A program made the translations under genes and the position numbers. The notes beneath the pieces were generated by a model, which saw nothing but the letters and a program-made list of their open reading frames with translations, did no database searches and was not told where the DNA came from. Shown here one piece after another: positions 53,767 through 63,258 of a stretch of DNA of 64,000 bases. Positions within the stretch are counted from its first letter, which is position 1. Each line of letters opens with the position of its first letter. Source of the DNA: Eisenbergiella tayi (lineage in GTDB: Bacteria > Bacillota > Clostridia > Lachnospirales > Lachnospiraceae); contig NZ_MPDJ01000006.1 in assembly GCF_001881565.1 (NCBI RefSeq), positions 276,093 through 340,092 of the forward strand, written 5' to 3'.

Positions 53767-55932
53767 ATGAAGGAAATGATGCTTTGGTATGAAAAAAGTG
53801 CGGAACGCTGGGAAGAGAGCCTGCCTATCGGGAACGGAAGCCTGGGGGCGATGATTCTGGGCGGTGCGGAGGAAGAAATCCTTGGCCTGAACGAAGAGAG
53901 TGTGTGGTCCGGTTATTATAAGGATAAGAATAATGCGAAGGCGGCCGACTGTCTGGAAGAAGTAAGAAGCCTTGTTTTTTCAGGAAAGAATAAAGAGGCG
54001 GAGCGGCTGATACAGAACAATATGCTGGGGGAATACAATGAATCCTACCTTCCTCTGGGAAATCTGAAACTGAAGTTTGCATATGGAAGCGGCAAAGAAG
54101 GGAAAGCGGAAGGATACCGGAGACAGCTGGATCTGGAAAACGCGGTGGCACAGGTTTCCTATACCTGCAATGAAGTGCATTATCAGCGGGAGTATTTTGC
54201 AAGTTATCCTGCAAAAGCCATATTTGTCCTGCTCACTGCGGATAAACCGGTTATGGATTTTACGATTTCCTTTATATCTCAGCTTTGCCTTGCTGTCAGC
54301 GCGGAGGACGGGGCGCTGCAGGTCACGGGCCGTTGTCCGGAGCATGTGGATCCTTCCTATCTTCCGGAGAGGGAAGGCTCCGTTGTCCAGGGAACAAAGG
54401 GAATGCAGGTGAATGCAGAATTCCGGGTGGTTTCCTGTGACGGGCAAGTCCGGGAAGAAGGGGAAATGCTCCATGTCAGCGGCGCATCCCGCTGCCTGCT
54501 GATGATCTCTGCCATGAGACAGCCTGTGCTTCCTGACAATATGGATTACGAAGCCCTGAAAGCGGCGCATATCCAGGATTATCGCAGCATTTACGATAAA
54601 GTGGAGCTGTACCTGGGCGAACAGAAAGACCTCCCTACGGAGGAACGGCTAGAGCTTTTGAAAAAGGGCGAAGAGGATAACGGACTTTACGGTCTCTTTT
54701 TCCAGTACGGAAGATATCTGCTCATCGCGTCTTCACGGGAAGGGAGCCTTCCTGCTAATCTGCAGGGAATCTGGAGCTGGGAGCTGCGCGCGCCCTGGAG
54801 CAGCAACTGGACCATCAATATCAATACCCAGATGAATTACTGGCATGCGTTAAGCTGTAACCTGGAGGAATGCCTGGAACCTTATATCCGGTTTGTGGAG
54901 AGGGTCAGCGAGGAAGGAAAGAAAACGGCTGCGGTCAATTATCACTGCAGAGGAAGCGTTGCCCACCATAATGTGGATTATTGGGGCAATACGAGTCCCG
55001 TAGGTGTGCCTCAGGGAGAAAAAGCAGGGGAAGACGGCTGTGTGAACTGGGCCTTCTGGCCTATGGGAGGCGCCTGGCTGACGCAGGAGATTTTCCGGGC
55101 CTATGAGTACAGCGGGGACGAAGAGTATCTGAAAAATACAGCCGCCCCCATTATCCGGGAAGCGGCGCTGTTCCTCAACGACTGGCTGGTGGAATACCAG
55201 GGGGAATGGGTGACTTGCCCTTCCACCTCACCGGAGAACCAGTTCCGTCTTCCGGATGGGCAGATCACCGGTCTCACCTATGCTTCTGCCATGGATATGG
55301 CCATTGTGAAAGAAGTCTTCACCCATTACTGCAGAATCTGTGAAATCCTCGGCACACAGGATGCGCTTTACAAAGAAATCTGTGAGAAAATGCCCCGCCT
55401 TGCTCCTTTCCGCACGGGAAGCTTCGGACAGCTTCTGGAATGGCATGAAGAATATGAAGAGCCGGAGCCCGGCCACCGCCATGCCTCCCATCTGTATGGC
55501 CTGTTCCCGGCGGAGGTATTCGCAGGGGATGCAAAGCTGACGGAAGCCTGCCGGGTATCCCTCATGCACCGGCTGGAAAACGGCGGCGGGCATACCGGCT
55601 GGAGCTGCGCATGGATTATCAATCTGTTTGCGGTGCTTAAGGACGGGGAAAAAGCCTATGAGTATCTGCGTACCCTGCTCACCCGTTCCACCTATCCGAA
55701 TCTGTGGGATGCCCATCCCCCGTTCCAGATCGACGGCAACTTCGGCGGGACTGCCGGAATCGCAAACATGCTGGTACAGGACAGAGGCGGCAGCGTGACT
55801 TTGCTTCCGGCCCTTCCCGCACAGTTTAAGGAAGGCTATGTGAAAGGACTCTGCATCAAGGGCAGAAAATGTGTGGACATATCCTGGAAGGACGGAAAGG
55901 AAACCGGACACAGGATATATGATAAGGAATAG
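53767..55932 (+). CDS. GH95-family alpha-L-fucosidase/galactosidase-type glycoside hydrolase
   Basis: This 721-residue enzyme matches GH95 throughout. It has the N-terminal beta domain WEESLPIGNGSLGAMILGG and NEESVWSG, the (alpha/alpha)6 core with SSREGSLPANLQGIW and SSNWTININTQMNYW (the N-x-N pair that activates water in GH95), HRHASHLYGLFP, and PFQIDGNFGGTAGI. GH95 members remove alpha-1,2-fucose or L-galactose from host glycans or xyloglucan by inversion. No signal peptide is present, so it works on imported oligosaccharides. GAGAGGAAAAG precedes ATG 53767. It lies between the helicase and a D-aminopeptidase gene. Confidence 0.92.
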   Translation: MKEMMLWYEKSAERWEESLPIGNGSLGAMILGGAEEEILGLNEESVWSGYYKDKNNAKAADCLEEVRSLVFSGKNKEAERLIQNNMLGEYNESYLPLGNLKLKFAYGSGKEGKAEGYRRQLDLENAVAQVSYTCNEVHYQREYFASYPAKAIFVLLTADKPVMDFTISFISQLCLAVSAEDGALQVTGRCPEHVDPSYLPEREGSVVQGTKGMQVNAEFRVVSCDGQVREEGEMLHVSGASRCLLMISAMRQPVLPDNMDYEALKAAHIQDYRSIYDKVELYLGEQKDLPTEERLELLKKGEEDNGLYGLFFQYGRYLLIASSREGSLPANLQGIWSWELRAPWSSNWTININTQMNYWHALSCNLEECLEPYIRFVERVSEEGKKTAAVNYHCRGSVAHHNVDYWGNTSPVGVPQGEKAGEDGCVNWAFWPMGGAWLTQEIFRAYEYSGDEEYLKNTAAPIIREAALFLNDWLVEYQGEWVTCPSTSPENQFRLPDGQITGLTYASAMDMAIVKEVFTHYCRICEILGTQDALYKEICEKMPRLAPFRTGSFGQLLEWHEEYEEPEPGHRHASHLYGLFPAEVFAGDAKLTEACRVSLMHRLENGGGHTGWSCAWIINLFAVLKDGEKAYEYLRTLLTRSTYPNLWDAHPPFQIDGNFGGTAGIANMLVQDRGGSVTLLPALPAQFKEGYVKGLCIKGRKCVDISWKDGKETGHRIYDKE

Positions 55933-55958
55933 ACGGTTATCAGGGAGGATAAGTTGAT

Positions 55959-56786
55959 ATGAAGATATATATTTCTGCGGATATGGAAGGAATATCCGGT
56001 ATTACTCACAAAAAATTCCTGTCGCCGGGAGCGGAGGAATACGAAAGAGGAAGGAAGCTGATGGCCGGTGATGTGAATGCGGCGATTGAGGGAGCCCTGC
56101 TGGCAGGTGCGGAGGAAATCGTGGTAAATGATGCCCACGGCACAATGCGAAACCTGTGCATCGAGGATATTCATCCGGCAGCCCGGCTGATTTCCGGCTA
56201 TCCCAAGCCTCAGATGATGATGTGCGGCCTGGACGCCAGCTTTGACGGAGCAATGTTTATCGGCTACCACAGCCGCAGCGGCTCCGGCGGCGTGCTTTCC
56301 CATACGATAAGCGGCGGCGTTTTCCAGAACATCAGCTATAATGGAAGGCCCGCAGGGGAATTTGCCATAAACGCCGCTCTGGCGGGATCTTACGGAGTAC
56401 CTGTCATCCTGGTTTCCGGAGATGACTGCCTGCAGGAGGAAGTAAAGGAGTGGAATCCGGCCATTGGATATGCTGTCACAAAGAAAGCCGTGAACTGGAG
56501 CTGCGCCGACTGTCTTCATCCCGAAGTGAGCGCCCGCAGGATAAAAGAAGCGGCTGAAAAGATGGTAAAAGGCTGCCGTGAAGTACCTCCGGTGTCTCTG
56601 AAGGAGCTGGATGTGGAAATCACTTATAAATATTCCGGTTACGCTCTTGTGTCGGCGTCTATTCCCAGGGTGGAAATGGTGGATGCAGTTAACAGCCGGT
56701 TTCATGCGGCGGATCCCATAGAAGCGGTGGATTTGCTGATGGCAGTATCCAATGCTTCAAATGTGTACAGCAACGGATTATATTAA
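55959..56786 (+). CDS. M55-family D-aminopeptidase, DppA-like
   Basis: This 275-residue zinc enzyme starts SADMEGISGI (Asp8 and Glu10 are metal ligands in the family) and has VVNDAHGTMRN, FIGYHSRSGSGGVLSHTISGG and GDDCLQEEV. M55 enzymes release N-terminal D-amino acids from short peptides, including peptidoglycan-derived ones. AGGGAGGATAAG precedes the ATG 26 bp after the GH95 stop, so it is probably co-transcribed. A strong terminator follows. Confidence 0.92.
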   Translation: MKIYISADMEGISGITHKKFLSPGAEEYERGRKLMAGDVNAAIEGALLAGAEEIVVNDAHGTMRNLCIEDIHPAARLISGYPKPQMMMCGLDASFDGAMFIGYHSRSGSGGVLSHTISGGVFQNISYNGRPAGEFAINAALAGSYGVPVILVSGDDCLQEEVKEWNPAIGYAVTKKAVNWSCADCLHPEVSARRIKEAAEKMVKGCREVPPVSLKELDVEITYKYSGYALVSASIPRVEMVDAVNSRFHAADPIEAVDLLMAVSNASNVYSNGLY

Positions 56787-56791
56787 GGGAA

Positions 56792-56845
56792 AAGGACATC
56801 CGGAAGCGGGAATGGAACAGAGCTTCCGGATGTCCTTATTTTAAT
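56792..56845 (+). terminator. terminator after the M55 gene
   Basis: A perfect 16-bp stem AAGGACATCCGGAAGC (56792-56807) with 56822-56837, followed by ATTTTAAT. Confidence 0.88.
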
Positions 56846-56853
56846 AAAATTTA

Positions 56854-56894
56854 TTAAAAAAATACTGCAAAATGATAAATTAACCATTCTGCAG
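56854..56894 (-). terminator. terminator of tRNA-Arg (minus strand)
   Basis: On the minus strand CTGCAGAATG pairs with CATTTTGCAG (one G-U) and is followed by TATTTTTTT. Confidence 0.8.
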
Positions 56895-56907
56895 CATTCT
56901 CATTCAG

Positions 56908-56981
<74 letters not shown>

Positions 56982-57083
56982 ATTTTGTTACGGATTAACT
57001 CCGGCAACGTTCTATATTTTAACCGATACATAAATAAATGTCAATAGATGTTTGGGAAAATTTGAAAAAATGTTATATGTATA

Positions 57084-58487
57084 TCAGCACCTGATATTAG
57101 CGTCTGCCATAACATCCTGCTCTTTCTGGGCCGCCTTCAATTCCCTGCCCACAACGATCAGCATGGTAACGAAGCAGGCGGTTCCCCCGATGAAATTGGA
57201 TATGGGCTCCGCGAGAAAAACACCGTTTACGGAAGGGGATATCCAGCGGGGGAGAAGTATGGTCAGAGGGGCCACGATAACAACCTTTCTGAGAATGGAA
57301 AAAAAGATGGCATATTTGGCTTTCCCAAGAGCCTGGAATACGGTCTGCCCAGAAAACTGCAGGGACATCATAAAAAAGCCGAAGTAATATATCTGCATGG
57401 AAGGAACCGCAGCCTCCACCAAATCAGCCTGTGTATTGAAAATATGGATGAAGAAAACAGGGAACAGATGGAGGATACCCCAGATTGCAGTAGTATAGGC
57501 GATACAGCTGACTGCCATGAAGCGGATGGCGGTTTTGATACGGTCATATTTTTCCGCGCCATAGTTAAAGCTGATGACAGGCTGCGAACCGTTGGTTATA
57601 CCGGAAACGGGCATGGAGACAATTTCACGGACGGAATTGATTACCGTCATGACGCCTACATACAGATCGCCGCCGTAAAGGGAGAGGGTGGAGTTGCAGA
57701 CAACCTGGACGATGCTGTTGGTAATGGACATCATGAAGTTGGAAAGTCCGAGAGCCGCGATATCCCGGATGGTTTTCAGGCACGGGCGCATGCAGGATAC
57801 ACGGATGCGCAGGATAGCTTTTGGACTGGTAAGAAAGCGTACCGTCCAAATGGCCGAAGCCAGCTGGGATATAACAGTGGCGATAGCCGCTCCCCGGATA
57901 CCCATACCCATGGTAAAAATGAAAAGAGGATCCAGAATGATATTCAGCACAGCGCCGATAAGAGTCGTGACCATACCCATCCTGGCAAAGCCCTGGGCGT
58001 TAATGTAACTGTTCATGCCCAGGCTGACGGTTACAAAGGTACATCCCAGCAGATAAATGGAAAGGTAGCTGTCGGCAAAGGGAAAGGTTGCATCACTGGC
58101 TCCGAAGGCATACAGAAGGGGCTTTTTAAACAGCAGCCCCATGACAGTGAGCAGGACACCGGTACACAGCAGCATGGTAAAAGCATTGCCGACCACTTTT
58201 TCCGCCCCCTTGATATCGCCTTTTCCCCTTGCGATGGAACAGAGCGGCGCACCGCCGACCCCGAACAGATTGGCAAAGGCGATGACTGCGGAAATAATAG
58301 GCATGGAAAGACCCAGGCCTGTAAGGGAAAGGGTGGCATGATCCGGAATGCGGCCGATATACATTCTGTCCACGATATTATAAAGGATATTGATCAGCTG
58401 AGCTAATGTCATAGGCAGCGCCAGCGTAAGAATATTTTTTACCACACTTCCTTTGGAAAAATCATTTACCGTATTTTCCTGTACCAT
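57084..58487 (-). CDS. MATE-family efflux transporter
   Basis: This 467-residue protein has about twelve spans. It starts SKGSVVKNILTLALPMTLAQLINILYNIVDRMYIG, the NorM/DinF-like signature of multidrug MATE pumps, and has INAQGFARMGMVTTLIGAVLNIILDPLFIF at the end of the first half. It shares the divergent, inverted-repeat-filled intergenic region with another MATE gene. Sequence around the start (TGGAAAAATCATTTACC...) is weak in Shine-Dalgarno. It has a clear promoter at 58531-58559. Confidence 0.9.
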   Translation of the reverse strand: MVQENTVNDFSKGSVVKNILTLALPMTLAQLINILYNIVDRMYIGRIPDHATLSLTGLGLSMPIISAVIAFANLFGVGGAPLCSIARGKGDIKGAEKVVGNAFTMLLCTGVLLTVMGLLFKKPLLYAFGASDATFPFADSYLSIYLLGCTFVTVSLGMNSYINAQGFARMGMVTTLIGAVLNIILDPLFIFTMGMGIRGAAIATVISQLASAIWTVRFLTSPKAILRIRVSCMRPCLKTIRDIAALGLSNFMMSITNSIVQVVCNSTLSLYGGDLYVGVMTVINSVREIVSMPVSGITNGSQPVISFNYGAEKYDRIKTAIRFMAVSCIAYTTAIWGILHLFPVFFIHIFNTQADLVEAAVPSMQIYYFGFFMMSLQFSGQTVFQALGKAKYAIFFSILRKVVIVAPLTILLPRWISPSVNGVFLAEPISNFIGGTACFVTMLIVVGRELKAAQKEQDVMADANIRC

Positions 58488-58530
58488 AAATCCGCCCCTT
58501 TTGTTTTCTGAAATTTTCTGATATAGTGTG

Positions 58531-58559
58531 ATTATAAACTTGCATGCAGCCTTTGTAAA
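58531..58559 (-). promoter_or_regulatory. promoter of the minus-strand MATE gene
   Basis: Minus strand: TTTACA (58554-58559), 17-bp spacer, perfect TATAAT (58531-58536). It lies 12 bp outside the large inverted repeat. Confidence 0.72.
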
Positions 58560-58570
58560 GGCAGTGCAGG

Positions 58571-58965
58571 TTTCCTATTGTACGGCATGAACCATCCCGG
58601 AGCCTTTCCGGCCCTGCGTCCCGCCCTTCCCCTGCGGCTGCCGTTGTGTCCGTTCCGTCCCGCGGCCTGCCTGTTATGTCTGCGCAGGTCTGGCTTCAAA
58701 AATGGGGCTGTTCTAACAGTATCCGCGTTTTCGTTTTCTGTCCCGCGGCTGAACTCCTCACTTCGTTCGTCAGACACCGCCGCTCAGGGCAGACAGAAAC
58801 CGAAAGCGCGGATACTGTAAGAACAGGCACCCATTTTTTCAGAAAGACCAGTGCAGACATAACAGGCAGGCCGCGGGACAGAACGGACACAACGGCAGCC
58901 GCAGGGGAAGGACGGAACACAGGGCCGGAAAGGCTCCGGGATGGTTCATGCCGTACAACAGGAAA
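58571..58965. repeat. 395-bp imperfect inverted repeat between divergent MATE genes
   Basis: The left arm 58571-58742 and right arm 58792-58965 are reverse complements over ~172 nt with about a dozen to fifteen mismatches and small indels, closed by a 49-nt loop. Identity is near-perfect for the outer ~125 nt. The element is GC-richer than the flanks and codes for no credible protein. No target-site duplication is evident. Several outer mismatches become G-U pairs in a minus-strand RNA. Confidence 0.9.
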
Positions 58966-58990
58966 CGAAAAAAGAAAGGTTGGAAAATAG

Positions 58991-60337
58991 ATGGCAGCAC
59001 GTATTCAGAACATGACGGAGGGAAAACCGTTAAAACTTATCCTGGCTTTTTCTTTGCCGCTGATGATTGGGAATGTCTTTCAGCAGCTTTATACCGTTGT
59101 GGATACGATGGTGGTGGGACAGGCTTTGGGCGTGGGGGCGCTGGCGGCGCTTGGGGCGGCGGACTGGCTGAACTGGATGATTTTGGGGACGATTCAGGGC
59201 TTTACCCAGGGCTTTTCCATTAAGATGTCTCATGAATTCGGAGCCGGTGATTATAAGCGGCTTCGTAAAACGGTGGCTAATTCTCTTTTGCTGGCGTTGG
59301 TAACTTCGATAGTGCTGCTTCTTTTCAGCCAGTTTTTTGCCCGGCCGATACTGGAGCTTCTGCAGACGCCGGATTTGATTATAGAGGATTCCCTGTCTTA
59401 TCTGAGGATTATGTTTGCGGGGATTCCGGTGGTAATGGCTTATAATATACTGGCTTCCATTCTGCGTGCGCTGGGTGACGGGAAAACACCGCTGTATGCC
59501 ATGGTGGTCGCTGCGGTTATTAACGTAATTCTGGATTTGGTATTTGTTCTGGGCTTTCACTGGGGAATCATGGGAGCGGCTGGCGCGACGGTTATCGCCC
59601 AGTTTTGTTCCGGGCTTTTCTGTCTGTTTGCCATCCTGCGAGTGGAGGTACTCGCCTTTTCCAAAGAGGATTTCCGAATGGACAGCTCCCTGTGTATGTA
59701 TCTGATGAAGCTGGGGCTTCCCATGGCTTTCCAAAATGCGATCATCGCGGTGGGCGGCATGATTGTCCAGTTTGTGGTAAACGGCTTCGGAGTCCTTTTC
59801 ATCGCCGGATTTACCGCTACAAACAAGCTGTACGGCATTCTGGAGGTGGCGGCCACCTCTTACGGCTATGCCATGGTGACCTATGTGGGGCAGAATCTGG
59901 GTGCGAAGAAAATTGACCGGATCAGCAAGGGGATGCGTTCCGCGCTGATCGTTGCCATGGTCACTTCCGCTGTGATTGCTGCGGCCATGCTTCTTTTCGG
60001 AAAAGCGATCCTGGGCTGTTTCATTTCCGGAGCGCCGGAGGATGTGACGGCGACGCTGGGAATCGCTTATCATTATCTGGCGATTATGAGTGTGTTCCTG
60101 CCCATTCTGTATGTACTGCATGTGACCCGTTCCGCCCTTCAGGGGATGGGGGATACCATTCTTCCCATGGCCTCGGGGATCGCGGAATTTATCATGAGGA
60201 CCGGCTCGGCGATTCTTCTGCCCCTGCTTCTGGGCGAGGAAGGAATTTTTTATGCGGAGATACTTGCCTGGGCGGGAGCGGATGTGATTTTGGTCACCAG
60301 CTATTATTTCCGGATGAAAAAGCTGAGAGCATTGTAA
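58991..60337 (+). CDS. MATE-family efflux transporter
   Basis: This 448-residue protein has about twelve spans. The first half contains LKLILAFSLPLMIGNVFQQLYTVVDTMVVGQALGV and AYNILASILRALGDGKTPLYAMVVAAVINVILDLVFV; the second half starts MKLGLPMAFQNAIIAVGGMIVQ. It is a NorM-like drug/metabolite exporter. AGAAAGGTTGG precedes the ATG. Its transcript must start within or very near the large inverted repeat, because only 25 bp separate the repeat from the start codon. Confidence 0.9.
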   Translation: MAARIQNMTEGKPLKLILAFSLPLMIGNVFQQLYTVVDTMVVGQALGVGALAALGAADWLNWMILGTIQGFTQGFSIKMSHEFGAGDYKRLRKTVANSLLLALVTSIVLLLFSQFFARPILELLQTPDLIIEDSLSYLRIMFAGIPVVMAYNILASILRALGDGKTPLYAMVVAAVINVILDLVFVLGFHWGIMGAAGATVIAQFCSGLFCLFAILRVEVLAFSKEDFRMDSSLCMYLMKLGLPMAFQNAIIAVGGMIVQFVVNGFGVLFIAGFTATNKLYGILEVAATSYGYAMVTYVGQNLGAKKIDRISKGMRSALIVAMVTSAVIAAAMLLFGKAILGCFISGAPEDVTATLGIAYHYLAIMSVFLPILYVLHVTRSALQGMGDTILPMASGIAEFIMRTGSAILLPLLLGEEGIFYAEILAWAGADVILVTSYYFRMKKLRAL

Positions 60338-60400
60338 AAACAGGTTTATTTTACAGGGAATCCTGCCGATAAAAGAGGTAGAAGAGGACAGGAGGCTTGT

Positions 60401-61996
60401 ATGGAAATTATCCCTGTAAATTTTACGGAAAAAACAGAACGAACGCCCGCGGGTACGGCGGCCGTCCAGGAAAAGGCGGCTGATTTGGAGCGCCAGGCGG
60501 TGGAAGCCATCGGGAAAAATTTTGTAAAGGCCTCCGCAGAGTCAGTGAATGAAGCGCTGGAAAAAATGGGGACGGCTTCTAAAGAGAAGAATGCCCAGGC
60601 GGCTTCCGGAGGGCAGCCTGCCGGGGAAGGAAAGCGTGCGGATGAGGCGGAGCTTTCCAGGGAAGCGCTCCGTTATGGTAAAAATGGAGAGACAGAGGAA
60701 AGTCTGCAGAAACAGCTGGAAGAGAGTATGCGCAGGGAATGGGAGACTCTTGAGGACTGGCAGATACGTCCGTCTGTCGGGCTGGAACAGGAGCTGGAGC
60801 AGATAACCTCTGTTTATCAGGCTCTTTTGGAAAAAATCAGCGGGGGGCTTTCCGGCAGGGAGCAGGCGGCCGGTCTGCAAAGGCTGAATTCCCTGCTGCT
60901 GGAGCTCATGGGAAAAGAGGGTGCGGTAAGATATCCCGCGCTTTTATCATTTCTTTCCCGTTATGGAGAAAAAGGGGCGGCTGAGATCCTTCCCTTTTTG
61001 TTATTGAAACAGTCTGGCCAGAATGTGATACTGCTTCATAAGGAGCAGCAGGGCGGAAGCTTCATGCGGGCCGATATGGGCGGAAAGCAGGATAGGACGG
61101 CGCAGCGGATGGAAAAGACGTTCCCGGAAGGAGTCCTTTACGGGAAAAGGGATGGCCGGGAGATTCATGTGGAGAAAGGGTATCGGGAACAGATCCGGAA
61201 GAATGAACGGTTTTCGATACCCCTGTATTCGGATGCGGATGTCAGGCAGCTTAAGGGGAAAAATTATTCAGGCGCCGATATAGAACGGACGCAGCGATTC
61301 CTGGATTATTTTACAAACAGAGGGGATTTATATCAGCGGCTGCCCGCAATCAGGGGAAATGAAGAACTGGCGGGTTTCCTGCTTGCGGAAAACATGGTGA
61401 AGGCCCAGGTTTATTCGGAGTATGCGGGAGTGGGGAAATCCATGGGAAAGGATATCCGGCAGGCGTTCCAGCGGCTCATCAATTTTTATCTGGAGCCGGG
61501 CAGCGACAGGCATGGAGCGCAGGCCTCCGCATTAAGGGAGACTGCGGATATGGGAAAGGTACGGCGGATATATTATCATATCATGCGGATTTTTATGGAG
61601 GAGCGGGAACCGGGAAAAATACTGGAGAAGGGGCTGAAATATGCCGCCGGGGAATACTACGGCTCCGGGAACAATAAGGAGAGCCGTACAGGCAGGAAGG
61701 GCAGGCAGACTTCCGGTTTCTTTTCCGGCCTGACGAAGGCGGAGGATACAGGGCAGGAGTGGGAAAAAGGGAAAAGAGAGCTGGAAAGGGACTGGAACCA
61801 GTTCCTGGCGTCTGTGGGCGGGGAAAACAATCCGTATCTGCAGTGGCCTATAAATCCCTACAGTCCGTGGGGAATGCTTCTGGAACCGGAAAGGGATCTG
61901 GGCAGCGCGAGGCCGTTCCGGCCGGAAATGCTGCTGTCCCTGCTGGTGCTGCTTCTTCTTGTGCTGGCAGCGCTTTTTCTGTTTCGGGGAGGCTGA
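60401..61996 (+). CDS. large protein with C-terminal membrane anchor, function unknown
   Basis: This 531-residue protein is charged and helical with low complexity in the first 130 residues (many Glu, Lys, Ala, Gln), a more structured central region (about 150-420), and a single C-terminal hydrophobic helix LLSLLVLLLLVLAALFLF followed by RGG. It is thus a tail-anchored membrane protein with the bulk in the cytoplasm. There is no signal peptide or recognised domain. AGGAGGC precedes ATG 60401, 63 bp after the MATE gene. Confidence 0.7.
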   Translation: MEIIPVNFTEKTERTPAGTAAVQEKAADLERQAVEAIGKNFVKASAESVNEALEKMGTASKEKNAQAASGGQPAGEGKRADEAELSREALRYGKNGETEESLQKQLEESMRREWETLEDWQIRPSVGLEQELEQITSVYQALLEKISGGLSGREQAAGLQRLNSLLLELMGKEGAVRYPALLSFLSRYGEKGAAEILPFLLLKQSGQNVILLHKEQQGGSFMRADMGGKQDRTAQRMEKTFPEGVLYGKRDGREIHVEKGYREQIRKNERFSIPLYSDADVRQLKGKNYSGADIERTQRFLDYFTNRGDLYQRLPAIRGNEELAGFLLAENMVKAQVYSEYAGVGKSMGKDIRQAFQRLINFYLEPGSDRHGAQASALRETADMGKVRRIYYHIMRIFMEEREPGKILEKGLKYAAGEYYGSGNNKESRTGRKGRQTSGFFSGLTKAEDTGQEWEKGKRELERDWNQFLASVGGENNPYLQWPINPYSPWGMLLEPERDLGSARPFRPEMLLSLLVLLLLVLAALFLFRGG

Positions 61997-62068
61997 TTCC
62001 CGATCAGGATGTGAAAGACAGAATGCATTATTTTACGTGAAACTAATTTATATAGGCGGATACTCTGC

Positions 62069-62107
62069 AGCGGCTTTGATTTTATTTCAAGGCCGCTTTT
62101 TTTAATT
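62069..62107 (+). terminator. Rho-independent terminator
   Basis: AGCGGC.TTGA pairs with TCAAGGCCGCT around an AT-rich loop, followed by seven Ts. It ends the MATE/tail-anchored gene unit. Confidence 0.82.
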
Positions 62108-62238
62108 TATATATTGCCAAATGCGCTTATCGATTATATAATTTAGCATAAGGTCAATTATTTTAAAAATATCTAAACATTTAAGCCAATCGGAAGCCGT
62201 TGTTTTTAAAAGAAAATAAAAAACAGGAGAGCAGAGAA

Positions 62239-63189
62239 ATGAAAGAACAGCTGAAATGGAACGAACCATGGATTATGCAGAGGGCGGATCCTTACATATA
62301 CCGTCATACGGACGGCTGCTATTATTTCACCGCATCCGTCCCTGCTTATGACAGAATCATCCTGCGCAGGGCGGACAGTCTTGCCGGCCTGGCGGGAGCC
62401 GTGGAAAATACCGTGTGGACAAAGCACAAAAGCGGGATTATGTCCGAGCACATCTGGGCGCCGGAGCTGCATTACCTGGATGGTAAATGGTATCTTTATT
62501 TTGCCGCAGGAGAAGCGGAGGATATCTGGGCGATCAGGCCCTTTGTGCTGGAATGTGCGGATGAGGATCCCATAACCGGGAAGTGGACGGAGATGGGAAT
62601 GATGCAGTGTGCCGAAGAGGATGAATTTTCCTTCCGCGCCTTTTCCCTGGACGCCACCGTATTTGAGAACAAAGGAAGCCGTTATTATGTGTGGGCGGAA
62701 AAAGTGGGGGTAGGGAAAATGATTTCCAATCTGTATATTGCCCGCATGGCTTCCCCCAACCGCCTGGAAACGGTGCAGGTACTGCTCACCACACCGGATT
62801 ATGACTGGGAGAGAGTGGATTTCTGGGTGAATGAAGGCCCTGCTGTAATCAAAAGGAACGGCCGGATTTTTCTCACCTATTCCGCCAGCGCCACCGGGGC
62901 CTGCTACTGCATGGGAATGCTGAGTGCATCGGAAGAAGCGGATCTTCTGGATCCCGCATCCTGGACCAAGGAACGCAGGCCGGTGCTCGCTTCCGAGGAA
63001 AGCCTGGAGATTTACGGCCCCGGCCACAACTCTTTTACCACGGATGAGGAAGGAAACGATATCTGTGTATATCATGCCAGAAAAGAAGCTGTCATTGAAG
63101 GAGATCCACTGTACAATCCAAACCGGCACACGATGCTGATGAAGGTACGGTGGAGCGAAGATGGAAAACCTGTTTTTTCCTACAGGTAG
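62239..63189 (+). CDS. GH43-family glycosidase (arabinofuranosidase/xylosidase type)
   Basis: This 316-residue enzyme has the five-bladed propeller of GH43. The catalytic-base Asp is in QRADPYIYRH near the start, the pKa-tuning Asp in FSLDATVFEN, and the acid Glu in WVNEGPAVIKR. It lacks a signal peptide and so cleaves imported arabino- or xylo-oligosaccharides. Start ATG 62239 has AGGAGAGC upstream; an in-frame ATG at 62200 does not. It lies 69 bp before the GH51 arabinofuranosidase gene, a classic arabinan-use pair. Confidence 0.9.
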   Translation: MKEQLKWNEPWIMQRADPYIYRHTDGCYYFTASVPAYDRIILRRADSLAGLAGAVENTVWTKHKSGIMSEHIWAPELHYLDGKWYLYFAAGEAEDIWAIRPFVLECADEDPITGKWTEMGMMQCAEEDEFSFRAFSLDATVFENKGSRYYVWAEKVGVGKMISNLYIARMASPNRLETVQVLLTTPDYDWERVDFWVNEGPAVIKRNGRIFLTYSASATGACYCMGMLSASEEADLLDPASWTKERRPVLASEESLEIYGPGHNSFTTDEEGNDICVYHARKEAVIEGDPLYNPNRHTMLMKVRWSEDGKPVFSYR

Positions 63190-63258
63190 ATAAGGGAAGC
63201 AGACGGCAAAGCCGCTGTCTTAAGGATAATAAAAACAGATAAAGGGAGGACCAAAAAA

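Noticed and set aside
58578..58990. Several overlapping frames on both strands within the large inverted repeat
   Set aside because: They exist on both strands because the repeat is GC-rich and symmetrical; no start signals or protein-like features.
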